64,000 nucleotides of DNA from a bacterium. GTDB taxonomy: Bacteria; Bacillota; Clostridia; Lachnospirales; Lachnospiraceae. The stretch spans positions 1 to 64,000 of the forward strand of contig SFRL01000007.1 in NCBI GenBank assembly GCA_004562765.1, written 5' to 3'. Numbering within the stretch: position 1 is the first letter of the stretch; each line of letters opens with the position of its first letter. Below, piece after piece: positions 24,168 through 33,731 of this stretch. A program made the translations under genes and the position numbers. The notes beneath the pieces are model-generated. The model did no database searches. It was given only the letters and a program-made list of their open reading frames with translations, and was not told where the DNA came from.

Positions 24168-25352
24168 TTATATCAGCCATGTAATACGTGCGATCTGATT
24201 TTTCGCCGCATAGGACTCGTAAGCATCCCGTCCTTTTGTCTCGTCAAAACGGATCAGTTCCGCACGACCACCGGTGCTTCGCGCTTTGCGCGCCAATATG
24301 ACAGCATCCTCATGATGGGAAGCTGCATATACGATCAACTGTGTGTTATGTGTGATCGGAACTTCGATATTCTGTCTGGTGATCGCTTCCAGAAGCTGGT
24401 CGATCACAACGACAAAGCCGATGGCTGCGGCATTTTTTCCAAACATCGGAAGCAGTTCGTCATAACGTCCGCCCTTTACGATCGGCTCGCCGGTTCCGAA
24501 GGTATAACCGGACAATAAAATGCCGGTGTAATATTGATAATCACTGACCATACCGGGCTCAAAGGATACATAGTCATCTATGCCGTAGAACAGAAGCATC
24601 TGCTGCAACTGCTCTAACCGCTGCAGAGCGGTGTGAACCGTATCATATTTTTGTGCCGCCTGCTTAAACTGCTCCAGTTCCTCGCCGGAAGTGTACATAC
24701 AGCGCAGAATGCCGAAGCATTTTCTCAGATCCTCCGGCAGATTGCGGCTTCCGACGAATTCTTCAACGCCGTAAAAATTTTTGTTGGAGATCAGTCCGTG
24801 CAGTTCAGCGGTCTCTTCCTCCGAAAAACCTGCCGCCTCTACGAGCCCTTTGAAAATGCTCGCATGCCCGACGCTGATCTGAAATTCCTTCAGACCTGCC
24901 GCATGCAGACAATCCACGATCATGGACAGCATCTCTGCATCCGCATCCACCGAATTATCTCCCATTAACTCAGCACCCAGCTGGGTACATTCCTTCATGC
25001 GACCGCGCAGACTGTGATGATTGATAAAGGTATTGCCCTTATAGCAAAAGTGCAGCGGCATTTCTTCGTCCATATAATATTTTGCTGCTGACCGCGCGAT
25101 GGACGGTGTGATATCCGGCCGGAGCACAAGCGTGTTGCCCTCCCGGTCAAAAAATTTGTACAGATCCTTCGACGGTGTTGTACCGACTTCCGTACCGAAA
25201 ATCTCAAAAAACTCAAAGGATGGTGTCTCGATCGGATGATAACCGTAACCTGTCAGAACAGAAAAAAGCTTCTGCTCCAAATACAACTTGCGTTCACATT
25301 CCGTACCGTAAATGTCCCGGACGCCCTCCGGTGTATGTAAATTCTGTTTCAT
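24168..25352 (-). CDS. hisZ: ATP phosphoribosyltransferase regulatory subunit
   Basis: A 394-residue paralogue of histidyl-tRNA synthetase without the anticodon-binding domain, acting as regulatory partner of short HisG. Class II synthetase-like segments are TPEGVRDI, LRPDITPSIARSAAKYY, GRMKECTQLGAELMG and FGTGEPIVKGGRYDELL. The ATG at 25352 follows GGAGG; a longer upstream reading enters the promoter. It is the first gene of the his operon, driven by a promoter that overlaps the recU stop codon. Confidence 0.94.
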   Translation of the reverse strand: MKQNLHTPEGVRDIYGTECERKLYLEQKLFSVLTGYGYHPIETPSFEFFEIFGTEVGTTPSKDLYKFFDREGNTLVLRPDITPSIARSAAKYYMDEEMPLHFCYKGNTFINHHSLRGRMKECTQLGAELMGDNSVDADAEMLSMIVDCLHAAGLKEFQISVGHASIFKGLVEAAGFSEEETAELHGLISNKNFYGVEEFVGSRNLPEDLRKCFGILRCMYTSGEELEQFKQAAQKYDTVHTALQRLEQLQQMLLFYGIDDYVSFEPGMVSDYQYYTGILLSGYTFGTGEPIVKGGRYDELLPMFGKNAAAIGFVVVIDQLLEAITRQNIEVPITHNTQLIVYAASHHEDAVILARKARSTGGRAELIRFDETKGRDAYESYAAKNQIARITWLI

Positions 25353-25422
25353 GACTCCTCCATATGAAAACTTCACTTTATTATGGTAACGTGATAATTT
25401 GGTAGCACGCTGAACCTTTCTG

Positions 25423-25451
25423 ATTATACGAGATTCTTCCGTAAAAGTCAA
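25423..25451 (-). promoter_or_regulatory. Promoter of the histidine operon
   Basis: On the minus strand TTGACT (25446-25451) and TATAAT (25423-25428) are spaced by 17 bases. The -35 box overlaps the recU stop codon. The leader before hisZ is about 65 bases and shows no T-box consensus. Confidence 0.8.
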
Positions 25452-25984
25452 CCTCGCGCATCTAAATCTGTTTGTAATGGCTGTAAATACGGCACAAACA
25501 CGCCGTTTTTTCCCATCTGAAAGAAAAATTCCTCACTCAGTTCCTCAAAACGAAAGCTTTTTCTTCCCCCACTTTCCATACGGTTCCAAAAGGTAAGCAG
25601 CTGGCGTAGCGTCAGATAATAAAACACATCCCGTTTTGTGTAATGGATCAAAAAGAATGCCACTCCCTGCTGTTCCTCGAATTGCTTCATGAATTCTACC
25701 TGATGTTTGTGAATATTCTGTAATGGAAATGTATCCGTATGACATTCTTTTGCATCAAAGCAGACAGGAATACCCTGCACGACACCGATGTAGTCAACCG
25801 TACTTTTCTGATCAAAATACGCCAGCGTGATATGCCTTGTCTGTTTATCGATATTGATCGGAGTGATCGGGGTCGGTACTTTCTGGATCAGTGCCAGTGA
25901 ATTGGCTGCATACATTTCATTTGTGCGGTTTATCAGTTCCTCCAGCGCAGAACCGCGAAGCCCTCTTGAATTCCATGTTGCCAT
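25448..25984 (-). CDS. recU: Holliday junction resolvase RecU
   Basis: A 178-residue RecU-family nuclease. Visible are the N-terminal NSRGLRGSALEELIN, the catalytic acidic residues in STVDYIGVVQGIPVCFDAKE and the segment HQVEFMKQFEEQQGVAFFLI. RecU cuts Holliday junctions in recombination and repair and in Firmicutes replaces RuvC, which fits the presence of ruvAB without ruvC in this window. It lies six bases downstream of a pseudouridine synthase gene. Confidence 0.93.
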   Translation of the reverse strand: MATWNSRGLRGSALEELINRTNEMYAANSLALIQKVPTPITPINIDKQTRHITLAYFDQKSTVDYIGVVQGIPVCFDAKECHTDTFPLQNIHKHQVEFMKQFEEQQGVAFFLIHYTKRDVFYYLTLRQLLTFWNRMESGGRKSFRFEELSEEFFFQMGKNGVFVPYLQPLQTDLDARG

Positions 25985-25989
25985 GACAG

Positions 25990-26976
25990 TTATCCTTTCA
26001 CCGGTTCTTTCTGCATCCGATCCCGAAGCCAGGTAAGTGCTGCCTCGAAATCAGCCGGCAGATCAGCGATCACCTCACTGCCGTCAGAAAAACGCACCCG
26101 GTAAGCGTGCAGCAGTTGACGGTTCACACCTGCTTTGTTCTCAAAAATGCGGTTCTGACGCTCATCGCCGTATTTCGGATCACCGATGACCGGATGCCCG
26201 AGCGATGCCAGATGGGCACGGATCTGATGGGAACGGCCGGTGATCAGATGTACCTCCAATAAGGTGTAATCACCAAATCGTTCTACCGGATCATATTCTG
26301 TCTCTATATATTTGCGGTTGGGCGCACCGTTTTGGAAAATAGAAACAGCATTTTCCCGCTCATCCTTTAGCAGATAACCCTTCTGCAGCTTCTTTTCCGG
26401 AATGTCTCCCTTTACCAGACAGCGATAATACTTTGCCATGGAACGGCTTTTCAGTTCTGCGGAAAGCTGTTGCAGACCGCGCAGCGTCTTTCCTGCAAGA
26501 AGCAGTCCGGAGGTGTTTCGGTCCAGACGATTGCAGATGGAAGGCCGGAACGTGTGCAGATCCTCTTCTGTCAGCGCTTTTGATTCCAGCAGATAGGCGA
26601 TCATATGCTCGTTTGCCGAGATATCGGATTCTTTCGCCTTTTGTGAGAGCATTCCCGCCGGTTTATTCATGACAAGCACATCATCATCCTCATAGACAAC
26701 GGAGAAAGCCGGCTGGATCGGTATGCGCTTTAACTCCTCGATCGTATCCCCGGCACTCCTTGAAAATTTGTCAAAGGTCTCATCCGACAGAAAACAGACA
26801 ACCTCGTCTCCCACTGACAAATGCTCGGCACCGCTTGCCTTCTGCGCATTCAGTACAATATTCTTTTTTCGCAGCATTTTGTAAATAAAACTGCCCGGCG
26901 CGTCCGGCAGGAGCTTTCGTAAATATTTGTCCAGCCGCTGTCCGGCTTCGTTTTCCCTGATCGTAAATGCTTTCAT
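25990..26976 (-). CDS. RluC/RluD-family pseudouridine synthase
   Basis: A 328-residue pseudouridine synthase. An N-terminal S4 RNA-binding domain (AGQRLDKYLRKLLPDAP) is followed by the catalytic domain with the catalytic Asp in ICNRLDRNTSGLLLAGKT and the segments VLVMNKPAGMLSQ and ITGRSHQIRAHLASLGHPVIGDPKYG. It modifies uridines in 23S rRNA, but the exact position cannot be told. It follows the YgiQ-type gene by five bases. Confidence 0.88.
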   Translation of the reverse strand: MKAFTIRENEAGQRLDKYLRKLLPDAPGSFIYKMLRKKNIVLNAQKASGAEHLSVGDEVVCFLSDETFDKFSRSAGDTIEELKRIPIQPAFSVVYEDDDVLVMNKPAGMLSQKAKESDISANEHMIAYLLESKALTEEDLHTFRPSICNRLDRNTSGLLLAGKTLRGLQQLSAELKSRSMAKYYRCLVKGDIPEKKLQKGYLLKDERENAVSIFQNGAPNRKYIETEYDPVERFGDYTLLEVHLITGRSHQIRAHLASLGHPVIGDPKYGDERQNRIFENKAGVNRQLLHAYRVRFSDGSEVIADLPADFEAALTWLRDRMQKEPVKG

Positions 26977-26981
26977 ATCAT

Positions 26982-28922
26982 CTATTTACCCTGTTTCTTT
27001 TTGTGCACATTTCGGATAGTTTTCTTTTTTGCCGGTCTGGCTGTTTTTGTACGTTCTGTGCCCGTACCCATATAGCCTGTATTGCGTTTTCCTCCACGGT
27101 ACGCTGCATCAGTGCTGACATTTCTCGGACGGATCAGACACTTGGGGCCAAATCCGATCAGATCTGTCCTGCCGGCGCGTTCCAGCGCTTCCTTTACCAG
27201 ATCATAGTTTTTCGGATTGCGATACTGCATAAGCGCCCGCTGCATTGCTTTTTCATGGGGGTTGGTTGCTGTGTAGACCGGTGTCATATCCCGCGGATCC
27301 AGCCCCGTGTAGTACATACATGTCGATATTGTGGACGGTGTCGGGTAAAAATCCTGCACCTGCTCCGGCATATAATGGATATCGCGCAGATATTCAGCCA
27401 GTTCAATCGCTTCCGTAAGTGTGGCACCCGGATGCGAAGACATGAGATACGGTACCAGGTACTGCTTTTTTCCCAGTTTTTCGTTCATGCGGTTATAACG
27501 TTCTACAAAGCTCTTATAAACTTCCGGCGCCGGTTTTCCCAGCTTGTCCAGCACTTTTTTCGAAATATGCTCCGGAGCGACCTTCAGCTGTCCGCTGACA
27601 TGATGTTCACAGAGCTCTCTGAGAAAATCATCGTTTTTATCTGCTAATACATAATCAAAACGGATTCCCGAACGGATAAATACTTTTTTTACTCCCGGAA
27701 GCTCACGCAGTTTGCGCAAAAGCTGAATATAATCGGAGTGATCTGCCACCAGATTTTTGCACGGTTTCGGAAACAGGCACTGCTTAGTGGGACAGACCCC
27801 CTTTGTCAACTGTTTTTCGCAGGACGGATGTCTGAAATTCGCCGTCGGTCCGCCTACATCATGGATATAACCCTTGAAATCCGGCTCGTAGGTAAGCTTT
27901 TTTGCCTCCTCAACGATCGATGCATGGCTCCGCGTCTGGACCGTGCGCCCCTGATGGAAAGTCAGCGCACAGAAATTGCAGCCGCCAAAACAGCCACGGT
28001 TACTGATCAGTGAAAATTTCACCTCGCGAATGGCCGGGATACCTCCTGCCGCCTCATACATCGGATGATATGTGCGCATATAGGGCAGCGCGTAAACGCG
28101 ATCCATCTCCTCCTGTGTCAAAGGCCTGGCCGGCCGGTTCTGCACGACAAACAGTTTTTCGTCATAGGTTTCATAGAGCACATCTGCAACGAAATGGTCC
28201 GTGTTGCAATACTGTATATAAAAGCTTCTGGCATAGGCTTCCTTAGAGGCACGTACCTCCTCAAAGTCCGGCAATGCCTTCGCCTGATTCTGCTCTAACA
28301 GCGAACGGTCTCTCGTCTTATACACGGTTCCGTCAATAAATGTAAGATCGCTGACAGCAATACCGCTATTTAATGCATCGGCAATCTCAATGATACTGTG
28401 CTCTCCCATTCCATAGGAGATCAGATCTGCCCCGGAATCCAAAAGAATGGAACGGCGCACCTTGTTGGACCAGTAATCATAGTGCCCGAGCCTGCGCAGG
28501 CTTGCCTCGATACCTCCGATGATGATCGGCGTATGCTTGTAAGTGCGTCGGATCAGATTGCCATACACGACAACTGCATAATCCGGACGCTTACCCATCT
28601 CCCCGCCGGGCGTATAGGCATCTGTCTCGCGGCGCTTTTTGGATACCGAATAATGATTGACCATGGAGTCCATATTACCGCCGGACACAAGAAATCCAAG
28701 CCGCGGTTCGCCGAATACCTGAATGCTTTTTTCGTCCTTCCAGTCGGGCTGTGGGATGATGCCGACCGTATATCCGTGTGACTCCAGCAGACGGCTGATG
28801 ATCGCAGGACCAAAGGACGGATGATCCACATAGGCATCTCCGATCACATACACAAAATCAAGCTGTCCCCAGCCTCTTTTGTCACAGTCTTCTCTTGTCA
28901 CAGGCAAAAAATCGTGTATCAT
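26982..28922 (-). CDS. YgiQ-family radical SAM protein
   Basis: A 646-residue member of the YgiQ/UPF0313 family. The radical SAM cluster motif is RGCFGGCNFCALTFHQGR, near residue 315. N-terminal segments GDAYVDHPSFG and GFLVSGGNMDSMVNHY, and the Arg/Lys-rich C-terminal tail, are typical. The reaction is unknown; iron-sulfur chemistry in the cytoplasm is implied. The start was set at the ATG at 28922 behind GAGG rather than at a GTG four codons upstream. It is co-transcribed with the pseudouridine synthase and recU. Confidence 0.88.
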   Translation of the reverse strand: MIHDFLPVTREDCDKRGWGQLDFVYVIGDAYVDHPSFGPAIISRLLESHGYTVGIIPQPDWKDEKSIQVFGEPRLGFLVSGGNMDSMVNHYSVSKKRRETDAYTPGGEMGKRPDYAVVVYGNLIRRTYKHTPIIIGGIEASLRRLGHYDYWSNKVRRSILLDSGADLISYGMGEHSIIEIADALNSGIAVSDLTFIDGTVYKTRDRSLLEQNQAKALPDFEEVRASKEAYARSFYIQYCNTDHFVADVLYETYDEKLFVVQNRPARPLTQEEMDRVYALPYMRTYHPMYEAAGGIPAIREVKFSLISNRGCFGGCNFCALTFHQGRTVQTRSHASIVEEAKKLTYEPDFKGYIHDVGGPTANFRHPSCEKQLTKGVCPTKQCLFPKPCKNLVADHSDYIQLLRKLRELPGVKKVFIRSGIRFDYVLADKNDDFLRELCEHHVSGQLKVAPEHISKKVLDKLGKPAPEVYKSFVERYNRMNEKLGKKQYLVPYLMSSHPGATLTEAIELAEYLRDIHYMPEQVQDFYPTPSTISTCMYYTGLDPRDMTPVYTATNPHEKAMQRALMQYRNPKNYDLVKEALERAGRTDLIGFGPKCLIRPRNVSTDAAYRGGKRNTGYMGTGTERTKTARPAKKKTIRNVHKKKQGK

Positions 28923-29055
28923 CTCATTCCTCACTCAAATGGAACTGTTCGCAGTTACTTAACACTTAATTTTAACACGCACGGGAGTACTTTACAAGTT
29001 CGACGGGCTGATTTTCAGGAATTGGCAGTAAGCACCTGTCCATAAACTTAGCCGT

Positions 29056-29775
29056 TTATCCTCTCTGTCGTAAATATTCGATCTCTTCTTCTGTCAGTGG
29101 CCGGTATTCACCGGGTTCCAGCTGTTCATCCAACGCCAGCGCACCCATGGAAATACGCTTCAATTCCAGTACCGGCTTGTCAATCGCCTCAAACATGCGC
29201 TTGATCTGATGAAATTTGCCCTCGTAGATCGTGATCTGCACATGAGAGATCACATTTGCCTTTAAAATAACCAGCTTTGCCGGCTTGGTGAATTTCTTTT
29301 CACCGATATCCATGCCCTGCGCAAACAATTCCACATCTGCCTGCGTCACAATGCCGTCGATCTTCGCCTCATAAGTCTTCGGTATATGCTTTGCCGGACT
29401 TAAAAGCTCATGTGCAAGCGCTCCATCATTCGTGATGAGCAGCAGTCCTTCCGTGTCAAGATCCAGCCGCCCCACCGGAAACAGATCCTTTCGCTTATGC
29501 TGCGAAATATAATCCAGCACCGTCGGATAGCGGTTATCCTCCGTGGCAGACACACATCCTTTCGGTTTATTCAGCATAAAATACTCATATGCCGCATAGC
29601 CGACAAGAACATGATCCACCATCACCTCGGTCTGCTCCGGATCAAATTTTTCGTCCGCATTTTTGCAGACATGACCGCCCACCTGTACCTTTCCGGCACG
29701 GATCAGCTTTTTGACCTCACTGCGTGTCCCGATCTGCATATCTGCCAGATATTTGTCCAGCCGTATCAAGCCCAT
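29056..29775 (-). CDS. RsuA-family pseudouridine synthase
   Basis: A 239-residue small-subunit-type pseudouridine synthase. It has an N-terminal S4 domain (IRLDKYLADMQIGTRSEVKK) and the catalytic motif GRLDLDTEGLLLITNDG with the active Asp, followed by YEGKFHQIKRMFEA. It probably modifies 16S rRNA (RsuA-like). It lies 13 bases from the M23 peptidase gene. Confidence 0.9.
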   Translation of the reverse strand: MGLIRLDKYLADMQIGTRSEVKKLIRAGKVQVGGHVCKNADEKFDPEQTEVMVDHVLVGYAAYEYFMLNKPKGCVSATEDNRYPTVLDYISQHKRKDLFPVGRLDLDTEGLLLITNDGALAHELLSPAKHIPKTYEAKIDGIVTQADVELFAQGMDIGEKKFTKPAKLVILKANVISHVQITIYEGKFHQIKRMFEAIDKPVLELKRISMGALALDEQLEPGEYRPLTEEEIEYLRQRG

Positions 29776-29788
29776 CGTTATTCTCTCC

Positions 29789-30481
29789 TCAAAATTCTGT
29801 TGTTACAATTGGAAGGGGCACCAGAAAAGGATACGGATCCACCGCTGTTTCCACCCCGTGTTCATCATTATAGTAAATGCCGACATGCAGATGTACCGGA
29901 AAATTGCCCACTGTTCCCTCTATGTTGCTGTAACCGCTGTCCCCGGCAAATCCCAGAAGCTGTCCTGCCACAACTGCAGTTCCCGGCTCGATTCCGTCTG
30001 CATAATCATACAGATGTGCATAATAATAGAAGATCCCACCGGTGCTTCGAATACCCAGGCGATATCCGCCCTGGGGCAGCCAGCCTTTTTTTTCTATTAC
30101 ACCGTCTGTCATGGACAGTACCGGAAACAATCCCCGCTCATCCGGATCCAGCATGATATCCGTCCCTTCATGTCCCCGCTCGCCGCCAAAGGTGCGCGCC
30201 GACATCCAGGAATCCTCATAAGCTGCCTGATAAGCAGGGTGTGTGATCGACCGGGGAATCGGAAACAGCCGAAGCTCTTCACGTATGATGCATGCCACCT
30301 CAGCCGGCGGTATGCCACTGTTTTCTTTTCTTCCGTTCTGCTCACCGGCGGCGCTGTGGTTCTCATCCGCGTTGCCAGAAGTTTTTGACGCGGCGGCGTT
30401 GATCCTCAGATGATCGACAGCGATCACATCCAGCGCCGCCAGCACCATCACCAACAGGAACAGCCACATTCTTTTTTTCAT
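29789..30481 (-). CDS. M23-family metallopeptidase
   Basis: A 230-residue exported protein. An N-terminal hydrophobic signal or anchor (about 5-22) and a polar Ser/Asn-rich spacer precede a peptidase M23 (LytM) domain with the zinc ligands in RGHEGTDIM and VHLHVGIY. It should cleave peptidoglycan cross-bridges outside the membrane. Its divergent YlbJ-like neighbour, 33 bases away, makes a sporulation-related role possible, but this is inference. Confidence 0.82.
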   Translation of the reverse strand: MKKRMWLFLLVMVLAALDVIAVDHLRINAAASKTSGNADENHSAAGEQNGRKENSGIPPAEVACIIREELRLFPIPRSITHPAYQAAYEDSWMSARTFGGERGHEGTDIMLDPDERGLFPVLSMTDGVIEKKGWLPQGGYRLGIRSTGGIFYYYAHLYDYADGIEPGTAVVAGQLLGFAGDSGYSNIEGTVGNFPVHLHVGIYYNDEHGVETAVDPYPFLVPLPIVTTEF

Positions 30482-30514
30482 ATTTCTTACCTGCCCGACA
30501 TAATTTTAAGTAAT

Positions 30515-31471
30515 ATGAGAAGAAGAATCCCTCACCGGTATGTTACAAAAAAATACATATTTTCTTATATGCTCGCCATGTTCCTCTTATTCCTGCTGAG
30601 CGAGCCGACAGTCGCCGCCGAAGGTGCGCGCTTTGGTCTGATGCTTTGGGCAGATCGTCTGCTTCCCAGTCTGCTTCCGTTTATGATCCTGACGCAGCTG
30701 CTCATAAGAAGCGGTTATCTGGATGCCATCACAAAAAAGCTTCGCATTACCTATCCGTATTTTGTATTATTCGCCGGAACACTGTTCGGATTTCCCATGG
30801 GCTGCAAGCTGACTGCGGATCTGTATGAGCGGGGAAATCTCACCACGGAAGAAGCATCTCTTCTGTTTATCATTTCCAACCAGATGAGCCCCGCATTCGT
30901 CGGCGGATACATCCTCTCGGAAACACTCTGTGCACCACAGTTGATCCCTGTCAGCTATCTTATCCTTTATGCGCCTTCTGTATGCTATGGACTGCTGCGA
31001 CTTCGCATCTTGTCCCGAAGGTCAAAGAATGCAGCCAAAAATATCCATGAAGCCAAAAAATCGACATCAGGACTGCAGATGAACTTTACAGTCCTTGATG
31101 CCGGTATCATGAACAGTTTTGAAACCATGTTAAAGCTTGGCGGTTATGTCATGCTGTTTTCCATCATCACAAATATGTGCAGACATTTTCTTTCTTCATT
31201 TCCGGCGTTCTGCACATTGATCGCCGGATTGCTGGAAGTAACGGGTGCCGTCAGCGCCATCAACAGTTTTTTTGCGGACATACGCCTGAAATACATCTGT
31301 ATCCTCGCAGCCACTTCTTTTGGTGGATGTTCCGGAATCGCACAGACTGCATCGCTTCTTCGCTCAGGCAAAAAAGCTTCTTCGCTCTCGCTTGCAGCTT
31401 ACATAAAAGGACGCCTGCTGGTGGCAGGAGTCACGGCTGCCCTGGCTGCAATGCTTTATCCGCTCCTGTAA
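30515..31471 (+). CDS. YlbJ-like nucleoside-recognition (Gate) membrane protein
   Basis: A 318-residue integral membrane protein with about eight hydrophobic helices and Gate-domain segments (LLPSLLPFMILTQLL, FGFPMGCKLTADLYERG, SFGGCSGIAQTASLL). It resembles the YlbJ / sporulation integral membrane family. In Bacillus ylbJ is next to coaD and rsmD; here those genes are just downstream on the other strand, supporting the call. No strong ribosome site precedes the ATG at 30515, so the true start may lie a few codons later. Its end converges on the coiled-coil gene with a 20-base gap. Confidence 0.72.
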   Translation: MRRRIPHRYVTKKYIFSYMLAMFLLFLLSEPTVAAEGARFGLMLWADRLLPSLLPFMILTQLLIRSGYLDAITKKLRITYPYFVLFAGTLFGFPMGCKLTADLYERGNLTTEEASLLFIISNQMSPAFVGGYILSETLCAPQLIPVSYLILYAPSVCYGLLRLRILSRRSKNAAKNIHEAKKSTSGLQMNFTVLDAGIMNSFETMLKLGGYVMLFSIITNMCRHFLSSFPAFCTLIAGLLEVTGAVSAINSFFADIRLKYICILAATSFGGCSGIAQTASLLRSGKKASSLSLAAYIKGRLLVAGVTAALAAMLYPLL

Positions 31472-31491
31472 AACAGGAAAAAACGAAACTG

Positions 31492-32124
31492 CTATTGTTC
31501 ATCAGAAGCAGTATCAGCAGACGGTGTCTGCATTGTTTCCGGTTCTGCCGCAGCTACAGGTTCCTCATCAGCCAGCTCCGGCTCTGTCTGAGGCATCAGT
31601 TCCGCGCGGTTTGCAAGCACAACCTGAAGAGAACTGTTCAGTCCTGCGATCAGGTTCTCATAACGTGCTTTTGATCCTTCGATGGCTCCGGTCAGGATCG
31701 CCTCCAGATTTTTCAGGAGTTCGTCCGTATAGCCAATTGCACTCATACGGATATTATTTGCATCATTGGTGGCTTTATCCAGGATCTCCTGCGCCTGTTT
31801 GGTTGCGATCATAACGACCTCATTTGCCTGCGCATACGCCTGCTGCATGATCTGATGTTCGCTGACCAGCTCGGAATGAGTCACCTCCGCCTGAGCAATG
31901 ATCGCATCTGCCTTTGCCTGCGCATCTGCCAGAATGGCTTCTTTATTGCTGATCATCTTCTGATAGCGTTTGATCTCCTCCGGCGTCCGCAGGCGAAGTT
32001 CCGTCAGAAGTTCTTCGATCTGATCCTTGTTGACAATGATTTTATTCGATGAAAACGCCTGCGGCTTGCAGGTGTCTATGTACTGCTCTAATTCCTCAAT
32101 GGTCTGCTCGATTTTACTGTTCAT
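31492..32124 (-). CDS. Coiled-coil protein, unknown (DivIVA/ATPase-stalk-like)
   Basis: A 210-residue, largely alpha-helical protein. Heptad-like stretches rich in Ala, Glu, Gln and Ile run over about residues 55-140 ([39 protein letters not shown]) and the tail is acidic and Pro/Ala-rich. The pattern recalls DivIVA-type or V-ATPase-stalk-like coiled coils, under which similar proteins are often labelled, but no function is established. Its start overlaps coaD by 11 bases, so it belongs to that operon. Confidence 0.55.
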   Translation of the reverse strand: MNSKIEQTIEELEQYIDTCKPQAFSSNKIIVNKDQIEELLTELRLRTPEEIKRYQKMISNKEAILADAQAKADAIIAQAEVTHSELVSEHQIMQQAYAQANEVVMIATKQAQEILDKATNDANNIRMSAIGYTDELLKNLEAILTGAIEGSKARYENLIAGLNSSLQVVLANRAELMPQTEPELADEEPVAAAEPETMQTPSADTASDEQ

Positions 32125-32620
32125 GATGATGCTCTCCTTTTTCTATGCCATATTTTTGATAAATACGGTCGATCAGCTGTGTCGGAACAAAATGTGAAAT
32201 ATCCCCGCCGTAAGCCGCAAACTCCTTTACGATCGTAGAACTGAGATAAGAATACTGCAAACTGGTCGTAAGAAAGATGGTCTCGATCTCCTCATATTCC
32301 ACATGATTGGTCTGTGCGATCTGAAGCTCATATTCGAAATCCGTCACGGCCCGCAACCCGCGAATAATGATCGTAGCCTGAATCTCACGGGCAAAATCCA
32401 CCAAAAGTCCGTTAAATGAAACGATATGGACGTTCGGCAGATCAGCGGTCATCTCTTCTAACATACTAACACGTTCCTCGGCAGAAAACAATGAATTTTT
32501 TGCGCTGTTGTTCAGTACGCCTACGTAGAGCTCGTCCACGATATTTGCTGACCTTCGGATGATATCCATGTGACCGTTTGTAACCGGATCAAAGCTTCCC
32601 GGATAAATTGCTCTCTTCAT
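32114..32620 (-). CDS. coaD: Phosphopantetheine adenylyltransferase
   Basis: A 168-residue enzyme for the penultimate step of coenzyme A synthesis. Signatures are [18 protein letters not shown] (with the TxGH motif), [16 protein letters not shown] and [10 protein letters not shown]. The order rsmD-coaD is conserved in Firmicutes. Length is normal. Confidence 0.97.
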   Translation of the reverse strand: MKRAIYPGSFDPVTNGHMDIIRRSANIVDELYVGVLNNSAKNSLFSAEERVSMLEEMTADLPNVHIVSFNGLLVDFAREIQATIIIRGLRAVTDFEYELQIAQTNHVEYEEIETIFLTTSLQYSYLSSTIVKEFAAYGGDISHFVPTQLIDRIYQKYGIEKGEHHHEQ

Positions 32621-32634
32621 AATAGCCTCTCTTT

Positions 32635-33204
32635 TTATGTGTCTGCTTCCGCGTCCTTCAGCGTAAGAAACACATGCTTATTCGTTTTGTACAGTTTTTC
32701 CTTCCGGAGTGTGTAACCAAGCTGGTCTACATAGGAAAAATCAGTATGTTCATCTGCCTCAACGATGATCGTTGCGCCGTCCTTTACGATGGAAGAACCT
32801 GCCAGATAGCTTAAGATCTCAGCCTCCAGATCCTGATTGTACGGCGGATCCATAAAGATCAGATCAAACCGGTATTTTCCTTCCAACCGGCGAAGCGCGC
32901 TCATTGCATCCGTATTCATCAGCATACACTGGTCGGCGAGCTTGGTGAACTCCATATTGTCCTTGATCACTTCACATGCTTTACGGTTGTTGTCCACAAA
33001 TACACAGTATGCGCTTCCCCTGCTGACTGCTTCCAGTCCGATCTGACCGCTTCCTGCAAACAGATCCAGAAAATAAGCTCCTTCCAGATCCGGAGCAAGC
33101 ATGTTAAATAATGTCTCCTTGATCCGGTCGGTCGTCGGTCTTGTATCTCTTCCCGGCAGCGTCCGAAGGGGAAGCCGTCTCGCTTTTCCTGCAATAATTC
33201 TCAT
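32635..33204 (-). CDS. rsmD: 16S rRNA m2G966 methyltransferase RsmD
   Basis: A 189-residue SAM-dependent methyltransferase. It starts [13 protein letters not shown] and carries [15 protein letters not shown], the SAM loop [15 protein letters not shown] and the catalytic MDPPYNQD. It methylates G966 of 16S rRNA. It is encoded directly upstream of coaD. Confidence 0.95.
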   Translation of the reverse strand: MRIIAGKARRLPLRTLPGRDTRPTTDRIKETLFNMLAPDLEGAYFLDLFAGSGQIGLEAVSRGSAYCVFVDNNRKACEVIKDNMEFTKLADQCMLMNTDAMSALRRLEGKYRFDLIFMDPPYNQDLEAEILSYLAGSSIVKDGATIIVEADEHTDFSYVDQLGYTLRKEKLYKTNKHVFLTLKDAEADT

Positions 33205-33242
33205 AATTGTACCTCAGTAAGTTCCAAATCATCTATTACCGG

Positions 33243-33731
33243 TCACACCGTTGCCTGCTCCAGCATCGTTTTGAGCAGCCGCAGTGCTGCCTGCACGGAC
33301 TGTGCGCGAACCTGTGCACGGTCTCCGGCAAAGATATGCTTTTCCACACAGAGTTTTCCTTTGCAAAAGCATCCCATATATACCAGCCCCACCGGTTTCT
33401 CAGCTGTTCCGCCATCAGGACCGGCAATACCGGTAACTGCAACTGCAGCGTCAGCACCGGCCGCATCTGCCGCGCCTCTTGCCATCTCCCCGGCAGTCTC
33501 TGCGCTGACTGCTCCGTAAGTCGTAAGCGTCTCGTGGGAAACTCCCAAAAGCTTTTCCTTCGCCTCGTTGGAGTAGGTCACATAGCCTTCGCCAAACCAC
33601 TCGGAAATACCCGGCACATTGACCAGCGTACCTGCGATCAGACCACCGGTACAGGACTCTGCGGTCGTAACATGCAGCTTCTTCTGCTCCAAAAGCTCTG
33701 CCACTTCAAATTCAATGCCTGCTGTACGCAT
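33243..33731 (-). CDS. Nicotinamide-nucleotide amidase (CinA C-terminal family)
   Basis: A 162-residue protein corresponding to the C-terminal domain of CinA (PncC). Family motifs are TTAESCTGGLIAGTLVNVPG, with the Ser likely catalytic, TYSNEAKEKLLGV and AVTGIAGPDGG. It deamidates NMN to nicotinate mononucleotide in the pyridine nucleotide salvage cycle. The N-terminal molybdopterin-binding-like domain is absent, so this is the short form. It starts directly after pgsA. Confidence 0.92.
   Translation of the reverse strand: MRTAGIEFEVAELLEQKKLHVTTAESCTGGLIAGTLVNVPGISEWFGEGYVTYSNEAKEKLLGVSHETLTTYGAVSAETAGEMARGAADAAGADAAVAVTGIAGPDGGTAEKPVGLVYMGCFCKGKLCVEKHIFAGDRAQVRAQSVQAALRLLKTMLEQATV

Noticed and set aside
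25353..25430. T-box or His-leader attenuator before hisZ
   Set aside because: The leader is about 65 bases, has no T-box consensus, no His-codon run and no terminator hairpin.
29776..30481. SpoIIQ assignment for the M23 peptidase
   Set aside because: The zinc-binding residues are present and the neighbours do not include spoIIIA genes; only a general M23 call is supported.
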